Below are positions 35,580 through 48,688 of a stretch of 64,000 bases of DNA, piece after piece; within the stretch, counting starts at the first letter, position 1; each line of letters starts with the position of its first letter. The notes below the pieces were generated by a model, which did no database searches, was not told the DNA's origin, and saw nothing but the letters and a program-made list of their open reading frames with translations. Location of the stretch: assembly GCA_002189035.1 (NCBI GenBank), contig CM007990.1, positions 1,922,001-1,986,000 on the forward strand, read 5' to 3'. Position numbers and translations under genes: made by a program. This DNA is from Utricularia gibba (lineage: Eukaryota; Streptophyta; Magnoliopsida; Lamiales; Lentibulariaceae).

Positions 35580-38500
35580 TCATCGATAACCACCACCGTA
35601 TGGTGCTTGAGTTTGAGCTGAGTATCCGGCCATTGCGATGCTATAGCCGCCTCCACCAGGAATCGCAGCCCCTGGTGGAAATCTTACTGGTTGCATGTTC
35701 ATTCCTGCGCCCAGGTGCCCAGGCACATTTGGATTCACATTCATCAGCATACCCCTCCCCAATGGTTGACTTGCTCCAAAAGCTCCGACGCCCATGCCCA
35801 TGTTCATACCAGAACCCACAAGTGGGTTTGGTGGAGGCAGGAGCGAGCCAGCACCTGCTCGGCCAATTCCAGAACCGGCACCCATGGCTTTGCCCATTGT
35901 GACTGTAGATGTGACAGGGGTCGCGCTTGGTTTTTCCATCCTTTTCTCCTTCCGATTTATCGCATCAAAGTCAACTCCAATATCAGCCAACGGGTTTGCT
36001 TTAGCTGCACGGAAATGATTCAGATTTAAAAAGATAAGGTGGCAATGATATACTTAAACTACAAATACACCACTTACGTCCAGAGATATTCAAATTGACA
36101 AGTCCTCGGCTCAGGGTGTCCGCCCAAACAGAGGACTTCGTCCTGAACTTGTCTTCGAATGGTTGGCTCAAAACTGCAGTGCCTCCCATCAAAGATGCAT
36201 TAACGGGCGCAGGAGATGTAACGTTTCCTGTCTGCGACCGTGGAACTGGCTGTCCTATTTGTGAAGCTACGGAAACTGCAGATCCTGTCTGGGACAGAAA
36301 ACTACTCCGGATGGCCGGCCCACCAGAGCTAGGAGGGGCGTTGTAGGCAGCATACTGCCCCGTCAATAATGGAAGAGGATGATAGGACCCGTAGACGTCG
36401 GCATTTGTCAGGCCTGGCTGCAAGGACGCAGCTTGAAGAAATCCCATTTGCGAAGTCTGGGGCGCAACTCCAGTTTGAACCGGGTAAGTGTAACCCATTG
36501 CTTGATTTGCAAAACCACTGTTGGTTATAGGCCGCGCGGGCATCAGAGCATGGCTTGCTTGCATTGCAGGCTGACCAAGTTGAGAAGGAAAACCACCAGA
36601 GGGGATGTTCTGTGTTTGAAGACCATTTTCTGGTGCATTCTGGGACATTACAGGTCCAGGTTGTGAAAAAGGTTGATTGACTTCAGGGCTGAAGCCATTT
36701 TGAGGCAAGGACTGTGTGGATGCATTAGGATGAGCAGCTTGTGCCTCAGCACGGCCAGAAGCAGGTGGAAGAATATCGGCCAATATATCAATTTCCAGAC
36801 CGGGCGAAGTCATTTCTTGTTGGACAAGTGCGGATGAAGGAACCAAGATAGATGGGCCATCAATTTCAAAAGGAGACCCTTGAGGAATTGGAGGCGTAGC
36901 TTGACCTTCAACAGAGGCGGCATTAAGGGAAACAGAAGATAACGGCACGTGTTGATCCGCTGGCACATAATCAACAGATGGAGCAGCCTTAAAGGGCCCA
37001 TCCCCGAATGGGTCATCAAAAGACTGCAAAAACAGACCAGTAAGGACCATCCAATACATCATCTTGGAAAAGAACCAAATGAAATAAATAGCATCCATGA
37101 AAATACGTATCATCCCATTAGTCTAATAATCGTACATATCATTTGAAACAAAAACGGGCAAACTGGAATCTATACATGGATCAAGATAAACGCTCATGGG
37201 ATGCAAATGTTGTACGAGCTTAAGCTTCAGTACTTAAATGTAAATACGCCAATATTAGTAAAAGGACAAATGAAAAGGTAATCCTAGACTACAAACTTCA
37301 ATACAGAAACTTACCTGGCTATTAAAAGCTGGTGGTTGCAGGGCTGAAACAGCTGCTTCTGAAGTTAAGTTTTCTGGTCTCTCAGTATCAGGTGTTGTCA
37401 GCTTTCCAGCAGGAACAAGAGCCAAAGAACTTGCAGAATAGGCATCCAGAGAGCCCAGTAAATCCATTTGCGCCCCTGGTAGGACAGTATGAGCACCATT
37501 TGATGGGGTCGGGGCAGCTAATCAAAAGTCCCACGTAAAAAAAAAGAATAATTTTAATTTCTATTTTTTTTTTTTTTTTTTGAAAATGGGAGATGAGTAA
37601 ACAATAATGTCAAAATCCAATACGAAACAGCGTGGTAATAGTGGCTAGGGTATCACGCAAGGGCCTTGGAAAAGTACTAAGCATGTAATCATAAGCGGGA
37701 AGTTATGCTATTCCTACAACAGACGATGCCATTATCAAGATGACATAGCTTCATAAGCATTGTAGTTTACAAGACCATATTGGATTCAGGAAAAAATTTT
37801 AAACTATGGCAAACTACATAAGTAGGTGAAAAAAAAATATTAAAACAAACAAAATGCAACAACTTTCTAACACAATTTTTATTCTGTTACATAAATAATC
37901 AGTTGGTCTGTACTGCTAAGCACGGCTAACATATGCAGCCTTCGAAATGTAATATCTAAAAACCATGCAGGGGCAGTAACTGGTAAAGGGAAATGAAACA
38001 ACTCAACTGCGCTAAAATTTTTTAAAAAAATAATAGAGATTTGGAGGGATCACGTCAATGATTTATCAAAATTACACCAAGCTAATAAAAAGCCATAGCT
38101 GTAACACTTGGATACCTGATAATAAACTTCTTGGATCAAATTCCTCAATATCAACTTCATTCTTACCAGGTTTAGCAGCAGAATTAGTTGTTGAAGAGGT
38201 AGATTCCAGAGTGGGAGCCAGAAATGATACTGTTTCTAACGCAGGAAGAGTAGGTGGAGCAGCAGATGCCACACCATGAGTTGCGTCAGCACCAAATGCC
38301 TTAGGAACAGGTGGCCCTGAGGACTGCCCATCTCTGATAATAAAATAATAAGCAGCATTAACGGGCCTGTAATTCAGAAAGTGACTAGAAAAATTCCTAT
38401 TACCTTTCAACATAAACAGGACTCTGAGCAGAACCAACAGCATCTTCATAATTAGGAGGTCCATCAGTACTTCTTCCAGAATATTTACGATCCAGCTTCT

Positions 38501-40617
38501 TGTCTATACTACTGTCAGAAATAGAATATTCAACTCTTTCATTAAAGAACTACTTGTTTAAAGTGAACCTTAAGAAGGTTGCACAATATGATCAGGTGAA
38601 CACCTTCGATCTTGAGGAGGATTATCATCAGCTTTGACACCAATCCACCTTGAAAAAAATACAAGCAACATGATAACAATTCAGCATTCAAAAAATATTT
38701 GATATAAAAGCTAAAAGCATCAGCAAAATCATATAATTGAGTAAGTATTGAAGACAATCAACCTGCGTTACAATATTATGGAAAAACACAAAAGTAACAA
38801 AAAAAATATATCTCATTTCACTTATGTTAAACATAAAAGTACGAGCATTAATGAACCTGGAAGAGTTATGGCCGTCATCCTCAATTCTGTTTTTGGAACT
38901 GTCAGCACTCCTACCTCTAGGCCCATTGGGATAATCATCAACACTTTTTCTTCCACGGTAATCATCATCCCGATAACTTTCTGATCCATAGCGATCTTCT
39001 GCATCTCTGTGATACCTATCCCCATCACGGCTATATGAATCACTATGTCTCCCATATCTATCATCATCCTTTGAGCCCCAATCTCTGTATTTCCCATTGC
39101 CATTTCGTTCATCATCTCTGTATCGGCCTTCATAATGATCATCATCATATCTGTCTCTGTGTTCAGAACTTGAGCGATATGCACTAGCAGCATAGTTGTT
39201 TTGGAACCTGTTGGGAGTAAAAAAAACATAAGCATAACAAAATATGACAAGCTTATCTTGATTCTCTCAATTCAGAACAACAAAAAAATGGGTACACTAT
39301 CAAACATTGATAATTAAAAAGCTACTTGTCAACAAAAGGATGATGAATAGAATAAAATCGTATTATTTGAGGCTTGAAAGAAAATGAGAGAAAAATATAA
39401 AGGGAAAGGATCTACAGTATTTTATTGTATTCAAAGTACTCAATGCTCACATACTTGCCCCTGTTAGCAGCAGCCTTCTGACGAGTTTCTTGTATTCTTT
39501 CCTTGTCATTGACAAGAGCTACAAGACTTTGAGATTTCTTTCTAACGTTGCTTCCTTGGTCTCTCCCACCCGAATCAATATATTGAAAATCGGACAATGT
39601 CTATCATGCAGGAAGGGGATGAACGTTCCATGAGTCAATGTCCATTCATAGAACCTTGTTAAGTAAATAAACAGCTTACAGAGATCTGATAAGCATGTTC
39701 TCTTATATCATCTATGGCACGCTCTGATCCATGGGCCACCATGTAATCCAACACAATCAGAGCCTGCAATAAAACAGCAACCTTGTTAAGTAAAAAAACA
39801 GCGTGATTGCAGAGATTGGAAGATATAAATGAAAACAAACCACAACAGCAAATAAAGTCATTGCTGCCTCAGCAAATAGATCTAAAATATTATTAAGTTG
39901 CATGTTTGGAAACATTGAAACTTTCACCCAAATCTACGAACCTTGTATACATGCCGCCAGTTTTTTCCAGTATCATTTATACGCTTCCATATGATAGACA
40001 TTATCATCTGATACTCATGACTGAAGTAAACAACAAACAGATACGATTCTATGACTATCAATCATATTATATAACACTTGCATGAAATAGAGCTTACTAA
40101 TTTCTTGTAGCTTGAGCAATATCTGCAAGAAGCGATCCATGGGGACCCCAAGATTCATTACTTGTAGCATCGAGAACCTAGGAGCGTACTCCAACGAAAA
40201 ATTTAATGAGAAAGGAATAATCGCAAGACAAAAGTTGTGTGGCAAAAGAAGATAGTAGGGCAGAAAAAGGTCAAAAGAAGACTACCTTCTGCTCAATTGA
40301 AGGGACTTTAAGAACTTTCTTGTTGACCTCTCTCTTACTGCAAGATGACGTCAAATATCATGAGAAATTAAAGACACACACAAGTTAACTATTCTTTTTC
40401 CTAGAAACGTAAGGGCAAGGAAAGTTGATGTCAGCAACCTCTAGATTCTCAAAAAACACTAAGACATAACTAATAAAATTAACAAGATGGGGTATTTTTC
40501 AAGCCAAGTGCCATTAATGACGTCGTCTTCATAAATAAATTGCTCTAGGAGTACTAGACAGCTCGAGTTTCAAGATTCTCACAGGTCACGAACAGTTTGA
40601 TCAAAAGCCTTCTTCAT
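35580..40617 (-). CDS. EPSIN2/3-like: ENTH-domain epsin (clathrin interactor), EPSIN2/3 type
   Basis: Adaptor linking phosphoinositide membranes, clathrin/AP complexes and cargo. Thirteen exons on minus: 40617-40583, 40337-40286, 40177-40098, 40020-39942, 39763-39680, 39600-39455, 39207-38857, 38648-38604, 38511-38404, 38333-38116, 37517-37315, 37023-36078 and 36004-35580. GT-AG junctions and phases close exactly to 923 aa. Residues 1 to about 150 are the ENTH domain ([73 protein letters not shown]). Exon 7 is a charged Arg/Asp/Tyr-rich linker. Exon 12 starts [11 protein letters not shown] with a DPF-type AP-binding motif near residue 471, followed by a Gln/Pro/Ser-rich tail. The end is Gly/Met-rich with [16 protein letters not shown], as in plant EPSIN2 and EPSIN3, which I cannot tell apart here. 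Confidence 0.95.
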
Positions 40618-40655
40618 TCTGTCTTCTACTGGGGGTAGCCTCCACTTGAACTCTT

Positions 40656-41215
40656 CCTGCGCTACAACGAAAAGGACTTTTCAAGCGGGCGACATTTCTG
40701 AGGTTTCACACCAGAATGAAATTTCCCAGCATCGCAATTCCATCCAAATCAGTCATAACCGATATTGCCATTTAAAAAAAAAATCAGTCATAACCGACCA
40801 TAAAACAAGGAAAATGAATGAAGAAGCATTGAACTCCCTGGAGGAAGCATAAAGTAGTCAAGAAAATGCCGATTCCAATAAAAAACAATCCAAAAGGAAG
40901 GCAGCGGTATAGATCTCAACGGAGAACCGTGAATCGGCGAAGCAAAAGATGAATCCAGTAGAAACGACTGAAAACAAAGCTAGATCTGTACCTGTTAACT
41001 AAATATGCGACGGATCTTCTTCAACGAGAGACGAGAAAACGAGAAGCAAGAATATGAGTACCTGAGAAATCAAGAGATTTGCTAGGAATGCGAGCTGGGG
41101 CAAGATGGAGAGACACAGCGAAGGGAAGCAATTGATTGGGTAGTTGGCTTGGCGATTGAAATGAGAAGAGAAATGGGCAGCGGAAAAAGGCGACGCTGGA
41201 AACTATATATATAGA
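40656..41215 (-). promoter_or_regulatory. epsin 5' leader, leader intron and TATA box
   Basis: On minus, CTATATATATAG at 41215-41204 is a good TATA box. A CT-rich leader follows and ends at a strong donor (CTCAG/GTACTC, exon end 41062). The matching acceptor is GCGCAG at 40657, and the second leader exon runs 40656-40618 to the ATG. The intron is predicted by splice signals alone. Confidence 0.6.
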
Positions 41216-43155
41216 GCTGAAGTTTCCTATTAAACAAATTAAATTACTTTCAAATTCCACGGTGCGTGACTTTTGTTTAACGTGATACCATGCAAATGAA
41301 TTTTGACTAACAAGTTATTTATAAAGTAAATGAACTACATTCCCGTATATGCAGCATAGTAAATACTAATGGAGTATTTGATGAGAAATTGATATACGAA
41401 AAAATGTTTTAATACAAATATTAATCACAAATTTGATATATTTTAATTGGATTGATAACGTAAAATTAGGATATCAAATCATTTATAAATATATGATTAT
41501 ATCCCATAAAATATAAATTTATTACCACAGTCAAAAAAAAATTTAGAAAATAAAAACATATTTAAAAATTAAATCTGACAAAATTCTAAAAAAGAAAAAA
41601 AGTTAGAAGTAAAAAATAAAATAAAACCCCAGCATAAATTTATTGAATATATTTAAAAGGAAGTCAAGAATTGAAATATAGTGTAAAAAATGAGCAAAAA
41701 AATTGAGAGGTAAAAATCTTACTACTATAATATCAAAAGGAAATAAAATTGACGTATCACATAATATATTCAAATTTTATTCTTATTCAATTTATTTTAT
41801 TTCTCAAATACTAAGCATTTAAGATGTTGTCATTCAAAAAATTCTGAAATTTTTTTTATAGAATAATTTATTAATTATAAAGGTAATTTTATCAAAAATT
41901 ATTTTTGGAAAATTAAAAAATAGTCTATTTCTATTTTTTATATCTTATTTCTATTTTAACATTTTATTTTTACTGTTTTTAGAATACTTACAATCTATTT
42001 ATATTTTTATCAATTATTTTTATTTTTTAAAAATAATTTTGAAAAAGTAGAAATATACTTTAAAAATTTTTAGAACACTAATTAAGCATTTAAAATTCCA
42101 AAATTTTAATAAAACATAGTAGGTGCAAAAAATATGCGTTGATTGTTGATGGGCTCAATTTAGGGGGTCTATTGGTTCAGAATAATAATAATGAATGTAA
42201 TTAGAGGTTTTTAGGTGTAGTATTGATTCAAGAGCATTGGAATCCCAACAGCAGCAGTTGTAATGTGTCATTGCAAGTGTGATGTTGCACACAGCAGCAG
42301 CTTAAAAGCAAATTTGGTTGTGTTGTAAGAATGCCACAAAAAGTATATAATATATTACCGTGTAGTTGGTGGGATGAGGTAATCGAATCATTCCCATTGT
42401 ATATAATAATGTATGGATGGTATGTGCGTCTTCTGGCTCTGCCCCCAGGCCCAGTCCCAGTCCCACCACCAACAACAACTCATGCCGTCTCGTGGGTGAT
42501 GAGTTGTTGAAACTCCAAATTCATTCGGACCAAATGTCTCTTCCAAACCAGCCCCCATAATTAATTCTATCTTAAATTTTGATTGAACCAAAATTATAAT
42601 TATTTGAATGCATTTGATGTTTGTTTAAAATCATCCATTTAATCATATTAAGTCACTCATAAAATCAATTAATAATTATCTACTAAATATTTATTTTGAT
42701 TTTAGATGAACTTCATTTTTATTTCATTATAACATATATTATATATTTATTAATATTTTTTCTTATCTCTTATAAACATGGAAATATTTAGACAACATAC
42801 CATGCAAATTTTGAACATGACCTTGATCTTAGCTTCTCATTTCTTTATATTTCTATAAATATACAGTATGGTTTTGTTGGATAAATATCTCACAGCAAAA
42901 AAAAATAATTTATGTTGAAAAATGATGAAATATCGATTTACAAATATACATACAATATAAGAATTTAGAAAAACAATCTATACAAAGAGTTTTTAAAAAT
43001 AAGACATAAAAAATAAACCTACAAATCTCCAAGAATTCTTCAACTCGAAAAGTAAAAAGTGAAAAAATACATTACTTTCATCCTTAGTGAACATCTTCCA
43101 CTTGAATATGAGCCTCTCAATACTTATAAAAAGTCAATATCTATTGTCCCAAACC
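41216..43155. other. AT-rich intergenic DNA, no gene seen
   Basis: Strongly AT-rich from 41300 to 42120, with short A/T repeats. No coding motif. Confidence 0.5.
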
Positions 43156-44027
43156 GTGCACGTTTGATTGGGTGGTTTAGATGGGTTGCAACGTCGGTTT
43201 AGAAATAAACTCACGTTTGGTACGTGGGTTTCAGGTGGGTAAAAATAAACCCGTCTACTGCCTATAAACCGGATAGGAACCCGCCCAATTGGGTTTAGCT
43301 AAACCCATTGGGGGAGATCAGTTTAGCTAAACAAGGTTCATCGTTTCCAATTTTATCCTGGCGTCATCCAACTTTGAATGCAGATCTACAAACCAGAAGC
43401 TTTGTGAATTACCGGCGGCGTCGCGTGTAGTTTGGGCACAAAGGGCGGGTCTTCCAGTAAATGTGTTTTCTGTTCTTGGTGGGTTTGTCCACGACAACAC
43501 CGCATAGTAGGTTTTTATCTGTGATTTTCCAATTTTAGAATCAATGTTGCTATGTGTGTGCATTTATTTTGCTCGATTTTTGCTACTGTTGAGGAGACAT
43601 GGATTTTTCCACGGCCTGGGCTAAGCTACGCACACCGCAGCACCGTATGCTGCCTAATGCAGTGCTCTGTTTTCCAAAAAAAAAAATGAGATAAAATACT
43701 GTAGTTATCCAGCTACACCGTAATACCGAGATTGTTCGTACGCTGTGCTTTCCCATAGGATATCGCAACACTGTTTACCCTACGCAGTGGTCATACCAAT
43801 TACATGTAGTTATTGTTGGGGAAGACTATATTGGTAATTTCATATGAAAATTCATCATAAACTCAATTTTATACCTACGTACCAAACGTGTATTCATCTT
43901 AAACTCAAATAACTAAATCACATCAACGAAACATGAATTACACTCTCTAAATCTATATAATCGGATTATCTAAACCTAAATAAACTAAATCTGGGTTTAG
44001 GCTAAACTCAACAACCAAATGCGCCCT
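43156..44027. mobile_element. inverted-repeat DNA element, non-autonomous
   Basis: The outer ends pair imperfectly (GTGCACGTTTGATTGGGTGG at 43156 with the complement of CAACCAAATGCGCCC ending 44027). An inner inverted pair is nearly exact (CACGTTTGGTACGTGGGT at 43212-43229 with ACCTACGTACCAAACGTG at 43873-43890). TTTAG- and AAACC-rich subterminal DNA is shared by both arms. No transposase reading was found. The TTTGGT-type ends recall PIF/Harbinger or hAT MITEs. Confidence 0.6.
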
Positions 44028-45384
44028 TAGATATAAATCAAATGATCACTGAATACTCAACCCCATTTGGTATATAATTCTCATGTATAAACAATACTAT
44101 ACTAAAAAGGCAACTCCAATGGTACATAGAACAATGGTTAGATTTTGATTCTTTATATATATGATGTTGTAATTAAAGTAAAACAACTTTTCGAATTGTT
44201 ATCCATTTTTTACATCATATTCATATTTACTAGAATATCTCAAACCCTCCTTTGCTTTTCTTATTTACATTTGCAATTGTAATTATATTAGAATCATTGA
44301 AATTTCAACAATTTGCTGAATATCTCTGTTTTTCCATATATTTGTACAATGCTTCTTTTTTATTTTGTAATAATTTTATTTTGTAAATACTAAAAAAATA
44401 TATTTTTAGTAAATATTTTTAAATAATAAAAAATATTTAATAAAATAATGAAAATTACAAATATATAAAATATTATATATAAATACTAAATTATTTCGAA
44501 AAATAAATTATTAAAAAATATATATACACAAATTATTTCATGTTTATAATATAAAATATAAAAATTAATTAATTGTTTTTAAAAAATAAATTATAATTAA
44601 TTTTTATTTTTTGTAATACACTAAGATTTATATATAAAAATAGAAATATAAGTAATCCTAATTTCAAAAATATATTTTCAATTACAATTTTAAATTTAAT
44701 TTTAATTAACTTTAGATTTCAAATAAATATGACATTTTATAAAATCTATTTTTGTAAATTTACATTTAAAAATAATTATGACGTGCTCCCAACATGGTTT
44801 ATATAATCCACGACCTACATAACATGATTGGTATTGACATGGATTATTTATCATTATTTATTAAAAATAAAAAAATAAAAAACAAAAAACTATTGATGTT
44901 TTTAATGGCTATTTCATTTTTTGATAAAAAAAATAAGAAATAGTTATTAAAGTTTCAATGGTTGGTTTAATTATAACGACCCACTTCATTAATTTAATAA
45001 ATAAATTTATTTATAGAATTTCGATAAATTTCATACATGTGACATTAATTTTCATTTAATTTTTAAACATTTATTTTAGTTCATTTACATATTTTCCTAT
45101 TTTTTATACAAATATTCATCTTGATTTTACCTTTACATTTTTACTTCTTTCGCAAGTGTAATAACTACTTCATTCATACAAGTATGTGTATTTTAGTGTA
45201 ACAATAATTTGAGTGATTTTGCTATTAACATAATGTTTGATGGAGCATTGAATGAATATTTTTTATACAAAAGGGATCAACTTCAAAGTACTATATCATT
45301 ATTTACATGTTATAAATAGATATGAATTGTAGAACTGTATCTCATTTCCATAATACATATAGCTTTAAAGGTCATCTTCTTTAC
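44028..45384. other. AT-rich intergenic DNA, no gene seen
   Basis: Mostly A/T tracts. The right part may include the left end of the MULE remnant, whose terminal repeats I could not find. Confidence 0.4.
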
Positions 45385-46140
45385 TAGATGTTTTGGGTAT
45401 TTGAGCCATATATAAAAAAGTATAAATACTATCAACATGTTATATAAGTTGATGTAACACATCTCTATATTTGATAAAACTACAAGTTACATGTAGTTGC
45501 TATCGATACAAAAGAACATTGTTTCCATGTATCTTAGGTCATAGCAGATGGAGAATCAGGTTCAATGTGGACATAGCTTTTAGAATTGCTCGATTAGTAT
45601 ATTGTACGTGGTCGTCACCCCATGTGCATAATTATTGATTGAGGATCTGGACTTTTGGTCATTACAAGTATGGTACCAAGATTTTGGGAGCCTTATGGAT
45701 ACCATTGATTTTATCTATGACACGTATGCACAAATTGCATGACACATCACAAGAATAAACATTTGCATGCTTTGATATGAGCTATAGAAAATACGCCTGA
45801 TCGACATGAATTTCAGCATTTAATGGATACAATCTATCATATATATCTTAAGTTATGCCAATATTTGATGGATATTCCACCAAATATATGGACGTTATCA
45901 CATAATGAAAGAGTAAAGTATATTGTATTAATATTAATATTTATGCTATTATTATTGTTTTTCTTCTTCTTCTTTCTAATATTACTATTATTATTTATAT
46001 TATAAGAAATATGATAATTATATTTACAGATTCGACATTATGATAACAAATCATATTGAGATGATGAATGGGATATTTCGGGGTGAACGATGGCATCCTC
46101 CTAAAACCATTGTCAAGTTGTGTAAAAATGTTTTTGTTGA
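45385..46140 (+). pseudogene. Mutator-like (MULE) transposase remnant
   Basis: Scattered readings follow the MULE transposase in order: VFWVFEPYIKKYKYYQHVI and VDVTHLY (first catalytic Asp region), IADGESGSMW (second region), EPYGYH..HVCTNCMTHHKNK, FQHLMDTI, YLMDIPPNIWTLSHNE, then after an AT-rich, intron-like gap (about 45910-46028, ending TTTACAG) FDIMITNHIEMMNGIFRGER and PPKTIVKL. Stops and frameshifts occur throughout. The zinc-finger SWIM end is not clear. Confidence 0.8.
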
Positions 46141-47171
46141 TAGTAGATTACTATATATATAATAATAAAATTTATGATTATAGCCTAAATTTGAGAAAAC
46201 CAAAAATAATTTAAAGATTGTTGATGCATTCCATTGGGATCCATTTCCATTCATGTTGAAACTAAATCTTACAAGACAATATAAACAAACAACGTTTAGG
46301 GAAAAAGACAATAACTTGTAGATAAGAAACAATATACTAGATAACTAATAGTTCAAACTTCAAAGATTCACTATACATTCGAGTTGTGAGAATACGAGGA
46401 TCCATCTATTTATTTGTTTCAACATTTTGCATATGATGCTAGTTATGAGATATAAACAAGGATGTTATCATTGTTTGGATCTATTTCTTCACAAGATCTA
46501 GTGTCATAACTTTCAAGAAATCAACCCTCAAATCGACTTAAGAATCTTATCCTAAAGGACGTTTGAATAATTGATAAAATTGATTACAAATTTAATTTTT
46601 TTTTATATTTTTTATTGGATTGTAATTTATATATTTTATTTTATTTTTGTATTTTTTAAATTTGGTTGAATGTTATTGATAAAACATATGAAAATATAAA
46701 TATTTGTTCTTGACTTAGGAATGATAAATCATGATTATGACTTGATTTTATATAATAATATAAAAAGTATATTTAATTTTATTATTTAAAAATTATTTCT
46801 ATTGATATACTAAGAAATTGAATTGAAATTAAGAAAAAACAGTACAATTTTCTAATATATATAAACATATCTATTAACTATTTTAATCTATTAAATATAA
46901 ATTTATTATTTTATTATTTTGTCAGGTATTCAGCGAAACGAGAGTAGGAAGATATTTACTTAATTTTATTAAAAGAAGGAATATTCGGCAAACCCATTTT
47001 TAAAGTGAGATATTTTGTAAAATTTCCTTTACTTGCGTACAAATAGGCAGTGCTTTTAGTTTTGGGACTTGGCCCATCGACATTTCCTTTAGTTTTGTAA
47101 ATTGTTGTTTTGTTTTCTTCTTTTCCACTTGAGGCTTGAGAATCGCTGTTCTCAGAAATCAGACTGGAGAG
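46141..47171 (+). other. spacer and 5' flank of the GOT1 gene
   Basis: AT-rich and non-coding to about 46930. The last 200 bases are more balanced, with pyrimidine-rich DNA (47104-47130), and likely hold the promoter and leader. No clear TATA box. Confidence 0.4.
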
Positions 47172-48688
47172 ATGCCGTACGAATTGGACGAGCGAAAGAG
47201 TGAGTTAAACTGGATGCTGTTGGTTTCTATCGCATTCATCTTCAACACTTCCCTGCAGTTTATGCTAAGAGTGGTCATGGATATTGCTTGAATTTTGTGA
47301 AATTTGACTTAGCTTGAGGCGATGAATCCGTGGGTGTTGGGAACATTTTATGATTTTCCTTGTTTCACGTCTAGGTTTCTTTCTCATATTAAATTCTTGT
47401 AACGAAATGTTTGGGTATGCGGTTCTTGCTGTTGTGTTCAGATGCGGATCCAGGAATTGACATTATGAGGTATTCTACGGGTAGCTCAAGAAGAATGGGT
47501 AAATGTTAGGAAGGGGAATGCTCATTTTGTATCCATGAAACGTTGAGTGTGTATAATTCTGATGGGAGTTTTAGGAATTTCTGATGAACACTCATTAGCT
47601 TTTGTGTGGTTTAATGACAAGCCTATTATCAATTTGGAAGCTTATCTCTGATTGTATTTTTTTTTTTCAATTTGATTCTTGATAGAAGCTGGTCTCGGCC
47701 TTATTGGCTTTGGTATATTCTTCACCTTCCTTGCAGTAATTCTGTTTTTTGACAGAGGTTTACTGGCTCTTGGAAATGTAAGACCATCAATTTCCTGCAT
47801 TTACATGACGATTCTCTTACCTCATCAACTTCTCTGATTGTAAATGCCCTGTTGTCCTTAGATATTTTGCTTAACTGGTGTGGGCATTTTGTTGGGATTC
47901 AAATCAACATTGCAACTCCTCACCAACCCCAGGAACTATAAGGTATATGTGGTTTGTGGATGTTTATCCAACACTCCTGTCATTCAATATCCGTACACTA
48001 GATGTTTTGGTCAAAATAAACCTTTTTCGGAAAACATGTTACTTAAGCTCGGTTTTTGTTATCCTTGTTACAGTTTTCATAGTAGATATTGTTTACCTGT
48101 GATAGTGCGTGGTGCTCACTCAATTGATGTGATCCTGGTGATATCTAATCCCGCCAACATCATTTTGATTTAATTTCAATGATTGAAACGTCGCTTGCTG
48201 CATCTTGATGAACTGGAGCTTCAGTTTTCATGAATATGCTATCTTCTACACTAGGGATCATTTTCACTTCTTCTTGGTATATTTTTGGTGCTTGTTCGTT
48301 GGCCTGTGATTGGGTTAATTGTAGAGCTTTACGGCTGCTATTCTCTTTTCAGGTGAATAGTTTGTTTTATTTCTTTCCACTCCTTGTGCCACTCCATTGA
48401 ATATTTCAAGTGCATCATTCCACTTTTTTTTTTTTAATTTTATTTGCAGTGGTTTCTGGCCCTCAATCAAGGCCTTCTTTTACCAAATTCCTGTGGTTGG
48501 CTTCATCATACAATATCCTCTCTTGGTACGTCTTGTTTTTCTTCAATTTGCATCAAAAGGCACATTTTGTGTTGAGGTATTTGATGCGTACGTTTTACCA
48601 TTATCCTTATGCACAACCATCTTTGTTTTGACAAAGTTTCATGCTCATGATTCAGCTTCTGAATCGCCTCCATAGCAACTCCAGCTGA
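47172..48688 (+). CDS. GOT1-like: GOT1/SFT2-type vesicle transport protein
   Basis: Small four-helix membrane protein of the Golgi/ER, needed for vesicle fusion or cargo sorting in yeast relatives. Six exons (47172-47199, 47686-47777, 47862-47942, 48255-48352, 48450-48525, 48656-48688) with GT-AG introns and closing phases give 135 aa. The N-terminus is MPYELDERKK. Segment 1 is AGLGLIGFGIFFTFLAVILF followed by FDRGLLALGN. Segment 2 is LTGVGILLGF with STLQLLTNPRNYK. Segments 3 and 4 come from exons 4-5 (GSFSLLLGIFLVLVRWPVIG, GFWPSIKAFFYQIPVVGFII). The tail is LLNRLHSNSS. The length is usual for the family. The wording is closest to the plant MAYELDE..KKIGLGL subgroup (recall). Confidence 0.93.

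Noticed and set aside
35600-36666. Plus-strand open frames opposite the epsin gene
   Set aside because: They are antisense shadows of the epsin last exons, which have closed phases and clear homology.
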